In this document: positions 21,045 to 29,422 of the stretch, in pieces | How positions within the stretch are numbered: position 1 is the first letter of the stretch | How the letters are laid out: each line of letters begins with the position of its first letter | NCBI GenBank assembly: GCA_965223435.1 | Contig: CBDCWQ010000023.1 | Coordinates: 1,798,001-1,862,000 of the forward strand | Direction: 5' to 3' | Origin: CBDCWQ01 sp965223435 | Lineage (GTDB): Bacteria; Myxococcota; Kuafuiibacteriia; Kuafuiibacteriales; Kuafuiibacteriaceae | DNA length: 64,000 bases | Position numbers and translations under genes: made by a program | Notes under the pieces: model-generated | The model's input: the letters and a program-made list of their open reading frames with translations, nothing else | Database searches by the model: none | What the model was told of the DNA's origin: nothing

Positions 21045-21626
21045 TCATCGGTGACGTGCTCTCAGGATATCCACTACGTCTATCAGGCGTTTGCCCTTAG
21101 ATCTGAGAAGAACCATCAAATGGAAGATGAGGTCCGCGCTCTCGCCCAAGAGCTCTTTGGGGTCTTCATGGCGGGAGGCGATGACCACCTCGACGGCCTC
21201 CTCACCGACCTTTTGAGCCATCCGGTCCACCCCGCTATCAAAAAGGCGGCTGGTATAGGATGCCTCGCTCCGGTTTTGGTGCCGCCCGTCGATGACGGCC
21301 GCAAGCTCGCTCAGGAAACCAAGGGCCGCCGACGGCGCTTCAGAGAACGCACTTTTGGGGACCGAGCCGTCCGCCTGGACGAGAATCAACAGACCATCGG
21401 CCTCTTGTTGGGCGAGGACTTTCGTCACCCGGGTTTTGGGGCTCTCGATGGGCTTGTTGCCCTCAAGCAAGTGGACGCGGTTGGTCTCCAACGTGGCTCG
21501 GAGGCACGCCGCATCCATATGTCCCACCCGCTGGACTTCTAGGGTCTCGCTGTCTTGGACCACCGCGGGGACGGTTCCGCCGCGGCCTTCCCAGTCGATG
21601 GCCAAAGAGGGGTGTTTGCTGCTCAT
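21045..21626 (-). CDS. hisIE: Histidine biosynthesis HisIE protein with a degenerate HisI half
   Basis: Expected to do steps 2 and 3 of histidine synthesis. The HisE half (about residues 110-193) is intact, with SYTSRLFDSGVDRMAQKVGEEA and the acidic ESADLIFHL metal site. The HisI half starts normally (LAIDWEGRGGTVPAVVQDSET) but lacks WTKGETSGN, the DxDxD magnesium motif and all three zinc cysteines of the family; the matching stretch reads QQEADGLLILVQADGSVPKS. PR-ATP pyrophosphatase activity is therefore likely, whereas PR-AMP cyclohydrolase is not. It is the last gene of the his operon, 31 bp after hisF. Confidence 0.85.
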   Translation of the reverse strand: MSSKHPSLAIDWEGRGGTVPAVVQDSETLEVQRVGHMDAACLRATLETNRVHLLEGNKPIESPKTRVTKVLAQQEADGLLILVQADGSVPKSAFSEAPSAALGFLSELAAVIDGRHQNRSEASYTSRLFDSGVDRMAQKVGEEAVEVVIASRHEDPKELLGESADLIFHLMVLLRSKGKRLIDVVDILRARHR

Positions 21627-21657
21627 GGCGAACCTCTACCGGTGGTGGTTATGGATT

Positions 21658-22431
21658 TCACGGTCGGATCTCGATGCCTTCCGAAGCTAGGGTTTGTTTC
21701 AGGGTCCCGATCGAGACCTCGTTGCGATGGAACACGCCTGCGGCCAGGGCGCCATCGACGTGGGCTTCGCGAAACACGGTGCCAAAATGCGCGATGGCAC
21801 CGGCACCACCGGACGCAATCAGGGGAATATGCAGGCCTTTTCGGGCCTCTTTGAGCTGGGCGACATCGTATCCCTTTTTGACGCCGTCGTTGGCCATGCA
21901 GTTCAACACCACCTCGCCGGCGCCGCGTGCTTGGACCTCTTGGAGCCACGCCATCGTGGTTCGCGGCGTGGCGCGCATGGTCTCTTCACTGCCGGTGTAT
22001 TGGTAGATGACATACTCGCCGTCCTGTCTGCCCACCATGCTGTCCACCCCGACGACCACACACTGGGAGCCGAAGGTCTCAGCCAGTTCGGTGATGAGCT
22101 CAGGCCGCTCAAGCGCCGGCGAGTTGATGGAAATCTTGTCTGCACCCCGGTTGAGAATGCCGCGGGCGTCCTCTACGCTTCGAATGCCCCCGGCGACCGA
22201 AAACGGGATATCGAGAAGCCGTGACGTTTTTTCGACCCAGTCCCGAGAGACGGAACGGCCTTCGGCGCTGGCGGTGATGTCGTAGAACACCAATTCGTCG
22301 GCGCCTTCGTCCCGGTAACGCTGGGCCAGTTCGAGAATGTCACCCATCACTTGATGGTTTCGAAAGGCCACACCTTTGACGACCACGCCGTCACGCACGT
22401 CGAGGCAGGGAATGATCCGCTTGGCTAACAC
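21658..22431 (-). CDS. hisF: Imidazole glycerol phosphate synthase cyclase subunit
   Basis: Uses ammonia from HisH to close the imidazole ring, giving imidazole glycerol phosphate and AICAR. The (beta/alpha)8 barrel shows the catalytic Asp in RIIPCLDVRDG near residue 11 and the second in VVGVDSMVG, plus phosphate-binding VAGGIRS and ASGGAG. At 257 residues it has normal length. Its start overlaps the end of hisA by 7 bp. Confidence 0.96.
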   Translation of the reverse strand: MLAKRIIPCLDVRDGVVVKGVAFRNHQVMGDILELAQRYRDEGADELVFYDITASAEGRSVSRDWVEKTSRLLDIPFSVAGGIRSVEDARGILNRGADKISINSPALERPELITELAETFGSQCVVVGVDSMVGRQDGEYVIYQYTGSEETMRATPRTTMAWLQEVQARGAGEVVLNCMANDGVKKGYDVAQLKEARKGLHIPLIASGGAGAIAHFGTVFREAHVDGALAAGVFHRNEVSIGTLKQTLASEGIEIRP

Positions 22432-23150
22432 CGTAGTGCCTCCTCGAGGGTGAAGCGCTGCTCCAAGAGGGCTTTGCCAATGATGACCCCGTGGGCGCCC
22501 GTTTCTCTCAGCTTGGGAAGATCGCTCAGCCCCTGAACCCCGCCCGAAGCTTGAACTTGGAGCCCAGGGTAGCTTTGGACGAGCTTTTGGTAGAGCGCCA
22601 CATTGGGGCCCTCAAGGGTTCCGTCCTTTTGAATATCGGTGCACAGAACATGCTGGAGCCCGGCGGATTGGTAGCGCTGGATGAGTTCAAACCCGGTGAT
22701 GTTTTCGGTTTGGGTCCAGCCCTCAGTGGCGACCCGAAACGCATCGTCTTTCCATTGTACGTCTGCCGCCAAAGTGATGCGATCGCCACCCAAGGCTTCG
22801 AAGATGGCGCGGGTCGCGGGCTCGTCTTTCACCGCGAGGCTCCCGATCACCACCCGCTTCACCCCGAGCTCCAAGAGGCGCTCCACCTCTGCTTGGCAAC
22901 GGATGCCGCCGCCCACTTGGACTTCAAGGGGGGAGTCCTCAACGATGGTCTTGATCAGGTCGAATTGGCGGTTCTCGGAGGCCTCGGCCCCAGAAAGGTC
23001 GACGATATGCAGATGCTTTGCGCCGGCATCGGCGTACGCCTGGGCGAATTCGATGGGGGCACGCGGGTAGTGCGTGACCTGGTCGAACCGACCTTTTAAG
23101 AGGCGTACGCATTTTCCGCCAAGGATGTCGATAGAGGGGTAAATGTTCAT
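22425..23150 (-). CDS. hisA: ProFAR isomerase
   Basis: Isomerises the aminoaldose ProFAR to the ketose PRFAR. The ATG at 23150 (MNIYPSIDILGG) is chosen because it overlaps the hisH stop as ATGA; a longer frame upstream is an artefact. It gives 241 residues. The barrel carries Asp8 and the second acid in LAADVQWKDD, with VGGGIR and ASGGV phosphate loops. Confidence 0.95.
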   Translation of the reverse strand: MNIYPSIDILGGKCVRLLKGRFDQVTHYPRAPIEFAQAYADAGAKHLHIVDLSGAEASENRQFDLIKTIVEDSPLEVQVGGGIRCQAEVERLLELGVKRVVIGSLAVKDEPATRAIFEALGGDRITLAADVQWKDDAFRVATEGWTQTENITGFELIQRYQSAGLQHVLCTDIQKDGTLEGPNVALYQKLVQSYPGLQVQASGGVQGLSDLPKLRETGAHGVIIGKALLEQRFTLEEALRC

Positions 23151-23737
23151 AGCTTGAGAAAATTCTTTAAGATTTGGGCGCCGCACACCCCGGAACGCTC
23201 CGGATGAAACTGCACGCCGTGAAAGTTGTTTTTGCTGACCATGGCGGGCACCACTTGGCCGTGTTCGGTGGTTCCGGTCACAAAAGTCCCCATGGGGGCA
23301 CAGTAGGAGTGGACAAAATAAAAATGCTGCCCCTCCGGAATGCCTTCGAGCAGTGGGCTTTGGGTGGCCGTGCGTGCCAATCGGTTCCATCCCATGTGCG
23401 GGATGGTGAGGCCGGGCGAAGTGTCGAGCTTTTGCACGGTGCCGGGCAAAATGCCCAGACATTCGGTGGGCCCCTCGCTTGACGCCTCGAACAACAGCTG
23501 CATTCCGAGGCAGATGCCCAAAGTGGGCACGGTCAGTTCTTGAAGCACCGACACCAAACCTTCCGCTTTGAGCCGGTCCATCGAGTCTTTGGCTGCTCCG
23601 ACGCCAGGAAAGACGACGTGGCTTGCTCGGGTGATTTGGTGGGGGTCCTTGGTGAAGGTCCCTTCAATGCCCAGCCTTGATAGGGCGTATTGCACCGAGG
23701 CGATGTTGGCGCCTCCGGTGTCGACGATGGCGATCAT
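23147..23737 (-). CDS. hisH: Imidazole glycerol phosphate synthase glutaminase subunit
   Basis: Class I glutaminase that feeds ammonia to HisF. The start at 23737 has AAAGGAG 6 bases upstream and overlaps the hisB stop (ATGA). The nucleophile Cys is in GICLGMQLLFE, with the His and Glu of the triad in VQFHPERSG. 196 residues. Confidence 0.95.
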   Translation of the reverse strand: MIAIVDTGGANIASVQYALSRLGIEGTFTKDPHQITRASHVVFPGVGAAKDSMDRLKAEGLVSVLQELTVPTLGICLGMQLLFEASSEGPTECLGILPGTVQKLDTSPGLTIPHMGWNRLARTATQSPLLEGIPEGQHFYFVHSYCAPMGTFVTGTTEHGQVVPAMVSKNNFHGVQFHPERSGVCGAQILKNFLKL

Positions 23738-24813
23738 AAGACTCCTTTGGTCGATGGAAGGGACGTTCCCTGTTGGCGAAGGGCCATCCTGAGGGCTCGG
23801 CCCACGCCTTTGAAGCACGCCTCGACCATGTGATGGGTGTTCTCGCCGCGGACCTCGATGTGAAGGGTGGCCTGGAGGGCGTCCGCCAGGGATCGAAAGA
23901 AGTGCGGGACAAGTTCCGTGGGAAGCGCGCCCACACTGGCGCGGGGAAAGTCGCCCTGGAAGACCAAATAGGCCCGCCCTGAAAGGTCGAGCGACACTTT
24001 GGCTTCGGTCTCATCCATGGGGAGCAAAAAGCCGAACCGCTCCAGCCCCAGCTTGTGGCCGAGGGCAAGCCTGAGGGCTTCGCCGAGCGCCAGGGCCGTA
24101 TCCTCCACGGTGTGATGCTCGTCGACGTGCAGATCACCCGTAACCTGGATATGGGCCCCAAAGCCGCCATGCCGGGTGATCTGCTCGAGCATATGGTCAA
24201 AAAAGCCGATTCCCGTTGAGATTTGGGAGGGCTCTTCTTCATCGAGAACCACCTTGACGTCTATTTGGGTTTCTTTGGTGTTTCGACGGCAGTGGCCGAT
24301 TCGGGGGCCTTCGGTGAGCGCACCCACCACTGTTTTCCAGTCCACGGCCCCTTCTGGGCTGTTGCCCAACACAAAACCGCGAAGACCCATGTTGTGGGCC
24401 AGGTCCAAATCACTTTGGCGATCGCCCACGACTGCCGAGTGGGCGCGGTCCAGGTCAGGGTTTTGGAGGTACGCCCGCACCAAGCCCACGCGAGGTTTGC
24501 GGCAATCGCAGTGGGCCTCAGGAAGATGGGGGCAGACGAGCACTTCGCGAAACGTGACGCCCTGGGACCGGAAGATTTCGAGCATGGCCTCCTGAACTTT
24601 CTGAAAGTCCTCCTCCAAGAACTGTTCGGTTCCGAGGCCATCTTGGTTGGTCACCATCACCAGCTCGTAGCCGGCGCGTTGGAGTTTGATCAGGGACAAG
24701 ATGACGTCGTCCACCAATCGAAGCTTGTCCAGACGGTCTATTTGGGGGTTGTCTTTGGGCTCGACGATCAGGGTGCCGTCGCGATCCACAAACAGAATCT
24801 TCAGTGCGCTCAT
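23734..24813 (-). CDS. hisB: Bifunctional histidinol-phosphatase / IGP dehydratase
   Basis: A fusion of two steps. The N-terminal HAD phosphatase has the nucleophile motif FVDRDGTL and the zinc ligands of the HisB class in CPHLPEAHCDC. The C-terminal dehydratase has GIGFFDHMLEQ and VDEHHTVEDTALALGEAL with manganese-binding histidines. The start at 24813 overlaps the hisC stop by 4 bp; 359 residues matches the E. coli-type fused enzyme. Confidence 0.95.
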   Translation of the reverse strand: MSALKILFVDRDGTLIVEPKDNPQIDRLDKLRLVDDVILSLIKLQRAGYELVMVTNQDGLGTEQFLEEDFQKVQEAMLEIFRSQGVTFREVLVCPHLPEAHCDCRKPRVGLVRAYLQNPDLDRAHSAVVGDRQSDLDLAHNMGLRGFVLGNSPEGAVDWKTVVGALTEGPRIGHCRRNTKETQIDVKVVLDEEEPSQISTGIGFFDHMLEQITRHGGFGAHIQVTGDLHVDEHHTVEDTALALGEALRLALGHKLGLERFGFLLPMDETEAKVSLDLSGRAYLVFQGDFPRASVGALPTELVPHFFRSLADALQATLHIEVRGENTHHMVEACFKGVGRALRMALRQQGTSLPSTKGVL

Positions 24814-25892
24814 TGCCCGACCTCGTTTTGGAGGGCCTCGAGGAGTCGCTGGTTCTCTTCGGGTCGGCCCACAGTGATGCGTACGCACCCTGCAAGCATG
24901 GGGTGCTGACTTCGGTCGCGAATGATAATGCCCTGTTGCCGGCAGCAGTCCATGACGCGTTTGGGGTCTTGGGTTTTGAGCAGCAAGAAGTTGCTATCAC
25001 TCGGATAGACGTGGCTCACGATGGGCAGACGCAAAAGGTCTGCTTTGAGGGCTTCTCGTCGTTCCCGAAGTGCGCAAATCTGGGCTTGAACCTCTTGTTG
25101 TCCGTTTTTGTTCATGGCCTGAAGGACGGCCTCGACGGTGGGGGTGGACAAGGGGTAGGGGGCCCTAACCTTTTGGAGTACTTGGATGAGCTCCGGCTGG
25201 GCAATCGCGCTTCCGCAACGGGCTCCTGCCAGGCCCCACGCTTTGGACAGGGTGCGCAAAACGACCAAATTCGGGTGGTTGCGAATCTGGGTTGTAAAGC
25301 TTGGGGTGGACGAGAATTCGACGTAGGCTTCGTCGACCACCACCACCGCGCGCCCGAGACTCTCGCGGATGACCGACGCGACCCGGTCTAAAGAAAGGGC
25401 ATTGCCCGTCGGGTTATTGGGGGAGCAAAGAAAAATCAGTTTGCTTTTTGCGGTGAGGGCTCCAAGCACCTTTTCGGGGTCGAGGTCGAAGTTTTGATCG
25501 AGGGGGACCTCTTTGACGTCCACCCCCTGGATGCGGGCTAAGGTCTCATAAAGACCATAAGTGGGGCCGACGGTGACGATGTTGTCTTGCCTCGCTTCGG
25601 CGAACGCGCGGATAAGCACATCGAGGGCTTCGTCGGTGCCGCGTCCGACCATCAGCATGTCCTCTTCGACCTCGTAGAGTTCTTTGAGACAGCTGAGAAG
25701 CCGTTTGGGTTGAGGGTCTGGATAGCGATTCAGATGCGCGACGCTCTCTTTTTGACCGAGCGTCCACGTGGCTTCGTTGGCGTCCATAAACACCAGGTCC
25801 CGAAGCGCAAGCGCATGGGTGCTGCGCGCAGAGGTATAGGCCGTGAGCTCCCGAATCGCGGGTCTCAAGAGTTTAAGGACTTCGTCGGTCAC
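24810..25892 (-). CDS. hisC: Histidinol-phosphate aminotransferase
   Basis: PLP enzyme converting imidazole acetol phosphate and glutamate to histidinol phosphate. GTG 25892 is preferred: it overlaps the hisD stop as GTGA and has GAGGAG upstream, and it removes a non-conserved extension. The PLP lysine is in LRTLSKAWGLAG, with CSPNNPTGN and VVVDEAYVEF also present. 360 residues. Confidence 0.95.
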   Translation of the reverse strand: MTDEVLKLLRPAIRELTAYTSARSTHALALRDLVFMDANEATWTLGQKESVAHLNRYPDPQPKRLLSCLKELYEVEEDMLMVGRGTDEALDVLIRAFAEARQDNIVTVGPTYGLYETLARIQGVDVKEVPLDQNFDLDPEKVLGALTAKSKLIFLCSPNNPTGNALSLDRVASVIRESLGRAVVVVDEAYVEFSSTPSFTTQIRNHPNLVVLRTLSKAWGLAGARCGSAIAQPELIQVLQKVRAPYPLSTPTVEAVLQAMNKNGQQEVQAQICALRERREALKADLLRLPIVSHVYPSDSNFLLLKTQDPKRVMDCCRQQGIIIRDRSQHPMLAGCVRITVGRPEENQRLLEALQNEVGQ

Positions 25893-27217
25893 GATGAACG
25901 CTCCTCGGCGCATTTTTTGAGGCGCACGGTGACTGCGTTTTTGTGGGCGTCGAGGCCCTCAATGCTCGCCAGCCGCTCCACCGCTGGCCCGATGTGCTTT
26001 AACCCACCTTCGCTCAGTTCTTGCACGGTGATGCTTTTTTCGAAGTCCTGAACCCCGAGCCCACTGTACGTGCGGGCGTAACCGTAGGTAGGCAGCACGT
26101 GGTTCGTTCCGCTTGCGTAGTCGCCCACTGCTTCGGGGGACCAGGGGCCCAAGAACACCGACCCTGCGTTTCGGACCCTGTCGAGTAGGCGCCGTGGTTC
26201 TCGGACCTGTAGACTCAGATGCTCCGGCGCGTAGCGGTTTGAAATATCCATCGCCTGGGTCAAGTTGTCGGCCAGGATGAGTCGGCTCTTTTTGAGCGAT
26301 TCACGCGCAATCGATTTTCGGGAAAGATTTTCGAGCTGAGCCTCGAGCTTTTGGGCCACTTCTTTGAGCACTCGGGGACTGTCGCTGAGCAGAACGACTT
26401 GCGAATCGACACCGTGTTCGGCCTGGGAAAGCAGGTCGGCCGCGACGAAGTCGCTCGTGGCATCGTCGTCTGCCACCACCAAAAGCTCTGAAGGCCCCGC
26501 GGGCATGTCCGAGGCGGCACCATCAGGGTCCAAAGAAACCTGTGACTTGGCCTCGGTGACCCACGCGTTGCCAGGCCCGAACACCTTGTCGACCTTCGGA
26601 ATTGTTTCGGTGCCAAAGGCCATGGCCGCGATGGCCTGAGCGCCCCCAACACAAAAGACCTGGGTGATGCCGGCGAGCTTGGCCGACGCCAAAATATGGG
26701 GGTCAACCCGGCCATCGGCGCCCGGTGGCGTACAGAGAATGCGCGTTTGGCAGCCGGCAATGGTTGCCGGGAGCGCAAGCATCAATACCGTGGAGGGCAG
26801 GGGTGCACTGCCGCCGGGCACATACAGGCCCACACGCTCTATGGCCCGGCAGATGCGTTCACAGACGATGCCCGGTCCGGTTTCAAGGCGAATGTTTTTG
26901 CGCACTTGGGCTCTGTGAAAGCATTCGATATGCGCCTTGGCCTGCTTGAGGGCCTCGTGCGCGTCTTGACCGATGCGGGATGGGGCTTCTTCAATGTCGG
27001 CTTGGGGAACGGCCAACGAGGTGAGCTGGACCCCGTCGTAACGAGCGGTCAACAAAAAGAGTGCATCGTCTTTTCCTTGGCGCACTTCATTGATGATTCG
27101 CCCGGTGGCGCTTTTCAGCGTCTCGCGCTCCTGGAGCGCGGGTCGGAGAAGCAACGATTGCTGCTCCGACGCATCGAGTTCAGACCAAACGTGGGTTGGA
27201 AGCTCAAGAGCGCTCAT
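25889..27217 (-). CDS. hisD: Histidinol dehydrogenase
   Basis: Two-step NAD- and zinc-dependent oxidation of histidinol to histidine, the last step of the pathway. Family motifs include VGLYVPGGSAPLPSTVLM, VFGPGNAWV, DMPAGPSELLVVAD, AEHGVDSQV and NRYAPEHLSL. 442 residues, start 7 bp after the hisG stop. Confidence 0.96.
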   Translation of the reverse strand: MSALELPTHVWSELDASEQQSLLLRPALQERETLKSATGRIINEVRQGKDDALFLLTARYDGVQLTSLAVPQADIEEAPSRIGQDAHEALKQAKAHIECFHRAQVRKNIRLETGPGIVCERICRAIERVGLYVPGGSAPLPSTVLMLALPATIAGCQTRILCTPPGADGRVDPHILASAKLAGITQVFCVGGAQAIAAMAFGTETIPKVDKVFGPGNAWVTEAKSQVSLDPDGAASDMPAGPSELLVVADDDATSDFVAADLLSQAEHGVDSQVVLLSDSPRVLKEVAQKLEAQLENLSRKSIARESLKKSRLILADNLTQAMDISNRYAPEHLSLQVREPRRLLDRVRNAGSVFLGPWSPEAVGDYASGTNHVLPTYGYARTYSGLGVQDFEKSITVQELSEGGLKHIGPAVERLASIEGLDAHKNAVTVRLKKCAEERSS

Positions 27218-27224
27218 GGGGTGT

Positions 27225-28139
27225 TTACTCGATCATCTTTTCGATGGGGAGGACCAAAATGGAGCTGGCACCGGCTGCCTTGAGTTTCTCCATCGTTTCC
27301 CAAAAGACGTTTTCGGCGGTTGCGGTGTGAATCGCAATTCTGGAGCCGTCGCCGTCGAGACGCATGATGGACGGTTCTTCGAGGCCGGGCAACAAGTTCT
27401 TGATCGCCGCCAACGCGGTTCGTGGTGCGTTCATCATGATGTATTTGTTGGCACGAGCCTTCAGAACCCCTCGGACGCGCACCAAAAGCCGGTTCATGGT
27501 TTCTTGCTTGGTCTCGGAGAGAGGGTAGGGGGTTTTGGCGATCACGCCCTCGCTCTCGAGGATGACCGACTGCTCGACGAGGCCATTGGAACGCAACGTT
27601 TGTCCCGAGGAAACGAGATCGCAGATCGCGTCGGCAACCTTGAGCTTGGGGGCGATTTCTACCGAACCGGTGATCTCGATGATCTTGGCGTCGATGCCTT
27701 TTTTGTCGAGGTAGTCTTTCAGGATTGCCGGGTACGAAGTGGCGATCCGTTTTTTGGAGAAATCCATGAGATCATCGTCGCCATGGGACGTTTCGGACGC
27801 CCACGAGGCCGGGATGGCCAAGGACAGACGACAATGACCAAACCCGAGTTTTTGGATCACCTGGACTTCGTGCTTGGTGCCATTGTTTCTTTGCAGAAGC
27901 TTTTCTTCCAAAACATTGAGGCCCACAATTCCGAGGTCACACACCCCATCGTAGACGTACTCGGGTATGTCGTCGTCTCGGATCAGCACCAGGTCGACGG
28001 GAAAATTGAGGCAGCTCGAAAAAAGGCTGTCTTTTCGCCGCTCAAAACGAAGACCGGCACGGTCAAGAAGCTCGTAGGATTTTTCGCTCAGGCGCCCCGA
28101 TTTTTGGACGGCAATACGCAGTCGTTCTGCTTCACTCAC
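27225..28139 (-). CDS. hisG: ATP phosphoribosyltransferase, long form
   Basis: First committed step of histidine synthesis, joining ATP and PRPP. The 304-residue protein is the long HisG form: a catalytic domain with the PRPP loop in EITGSVEIAPKLKVADAICD, and a C-terminal ACT-like regulatory domain that senses histidine, so HisZ is not needed. Its start overlaps the stop of the regulator gene upstream (ATGA at 28136-28139). Confidence 0.95.
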   Translation of the reverse strand: MSEAERLRIAVQKSGRLSEKSYELLDRAGLRFERRKDSLFSSCLNFPVDLVLIRDDDIPEYVYDGVCDLGIVGLNVLEEKLLQRNNGTKHEVQVIQKLGFGHCRLSLAIPASWASETSHGDDDLMDFSKKRIATSYPAILKDYLDKKGIDAKIIEITGSVEIAPKLKVADAICDLVSSGQTLRSNGLVEQSVILESEGVIAKTPYPLSETKQETMNRLLVRVRGVLKARANKYIMMNAPRTALAAIKNLLPGLEEPSIMRLDGDGSRIAIHTATAENVFWETMEKLKAAGASSILVLPIEKMIE

Positions 28140-28441
28140 TTTTTCTTTTCCTTAAGACGATCCAGGATGCGTCGGTAGCCGTCTTGGCCGTGGATGAGGG
28201 CGCGTGCCACCCGGGTGATGGTTGCGGTGCTCGCGCCGAGCTTCTCGCTGATTTTTCGATACGAGATGTCCTCGTCGAGCATTTGCGCAACCTTCCAGCG
28301 TTCGCAGAAGGCGTGGAGCTCTTGAGGCGTGCACAGATCATCGAAAAACTTCTCGCATTCGGCAGGGGTCTCAAGCGCCAAAATCGCTCGAAAAAGGTCT
28401 CGCCGATCGCTTTTCGAGCTTTTTTTGATGCCGGAGCGCAT
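28136..28441 (-). CDS. TrpR/YerC-YecD family regulator heading the his operon
   Basis: A small helix-turn-helix protein of the TrpR-like YerC/YecD family. After an ATG at 28441 (101 residues), LCTPQELHAFCERWKVAQML and SYRKISEKLGASTATITRV are hallmark segments, the second being the recognition helices. Being the first gene of the his operon and translationally coupled to hisG, it is probably the operon's own repressor; members of this family next to his genes have been proposed as histidine-responsive repressors. No his leader peptide is visible, consistent with repressor control instead of attenuation. Confidence 0.85.
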   Translation of the reverse strand: MRSGIKKSSKSDRRDLFRAILALETPAECEKFFDDLCTPQELHAFCERWKVAQMLDEDISYRKISEKLGASTATITRVARALIHGQDGYRRILDRLKEKKK

Positions 28442-28449
28442 GTCTTGAT

Positions 28450-28471
28450 TTGCTCTGCTGAAGCAGTGCAA
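28450..28471. promoter_or_regulatory. Inverted repeat at the his transcription start, candidate operator
   Basis: TTGC-A-CTGC and GCAG-A-GCAA flank a TTCA centre, a near-perfect 22-bp inverted repeat just downstream of the -10 box. It is well placed as an operator for the TrpR/YerC-like regulator; an RNA hairpin in the short leader is the alternative. Confidence 0.5.
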
Positions 28472-28483
28472 TGATGTGATAGT

Positions 28484-28512
28484 GTATTAGCGAGAGAAAA
28501 CAGACTCGTCAA
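28484..28512 (-). promoter_or_regulatory. Sigma-70-type promoter of the his operon
   Basis: On the minus strand TTGACG (28512-28507) and TAATAC (28489-28484) are separated by exactly 17 bp. This places the transcription start near 28477, about 36 bases before the regulator's start codon. Confidence 0.65.
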
Positions 28513-28526
28513 GACAAAAATGGGAC

Positions 28527-29420
28527 TCAGCGCCCTACGAGCATGCCAACCCACTCCCAACACGCCAAAAATACAGTCTGAAAGCCTTGTGGGTTAGGCA
28601 CCAAGAACATGGGCGCAAACGGAGGCACTTGGCCGCGGCGGTCGGCCGGAATGGGAATCATCTTCAGATTGTGGCGCTCGACATGCCGCATGATTCGTGG
28701 AAGGTGGTAAGCTGAACTGAGGACGCCGACTCGACGGAACCGCTCTTTGTGGATCATCTCTCGATAAGCTTCGACTTCTTGTTTGGTGTTTGCTGGTCCG
28801 GGAATGGATTTGATGGCCTCGCGGGGGACGCCGAGGTCCATCCACAGCTTTTGGGTGGCGTAGACCAGGCGGCCAGGCCCGGCCCGCGTGTGAATGGAGC
28901 GTCCGGAGGCAATAAGCACCGCCGTTTTTTTGGCGTGGTAGAAGCGGGCGGCCAACACCGTGCGATCGCCGGCGTTGGTCACCCGAGCACCGTGGTGGGC
29001 GTCGAGTTCTGCCCCCCCTCCGAGCACAAAGATGGCGTCAAACGGCTCATGGGTTTGAATCGGGTGCGGAGGGTATTGGCGCTCCAGGGTCGAAATCAGT
29101 GCCGCCCCAAGCCAAACGTTGCCGGTCAATGCGTACGCGAGGGACAAAAAAGCAAGCCATGCGGCGGTGCTCCGCTGCCGCTTGAGCGCATAGTGGGCCA
29201 CGCCGAGCAGCATGAGGAGCCATACCGCGCCCGTGGGCATGATCAGGTAGGCCACAAACTTTTGGAGCGCCAGGCTTTTTTTGACCATGAGGAAGGCCAG
29301 CAATGTCAAAAGTGTGCTTGCCGCCGCAAACAAAAAGGAGAGACCGTCTCGTTTTTTGCGTCGCTTGAAAAGAAGGCCCCCGGTCACAAAGAGCGCACCG
29401 AGTGTAGCCAAAAAAAGCAT
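28527..29420 (-). CDS. YdcF/ElyC/SanA-like DUF218 membrane protein
   Basis: Envelope protein of the DUF218 family, whose members are linked to cell-envelope polysaccharide metabolism and vancomycin tolerance. The N-terminal 115 residues contain about four membrane segments. The DUF218 domain follows with FDAIFVLGGGAELDAHHGAR, VLIASGRS, NTKQEVEAYREM and VLSSAYHLPRIM. It begins 2 bp after the stop of the UDPGP-like gene, so the two form an operon. Confidence 0.82.
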   Translation of the reverse strand: MLFLATLGALFVTGGLLFKRRKKRDGLSFLFAAASTLLTLLAFLMVKKSLALQKFVAYLIMPTGAVWLLMLLGVAHYALKRQRSTAAWLAFLSLAYALTGNVWLGAALISTLERQYPPHPIQTHEPFDAIFVLGGGAELDAHHGARVTNAGDRTVLAARFYHAKKTAVLIASGRSIHTRAGPGRLVYATQKLWMDLGVPREAIKSIPGPANTKQEVEAYREMIHKERFRRVGVLSSAYHLPRIMRHVERHNLKMIPIPADRRGQVPPFAPMFLVPNPQGFQTVFLACWEWVGMLVGR

Positions 29421-29422
29421 GA

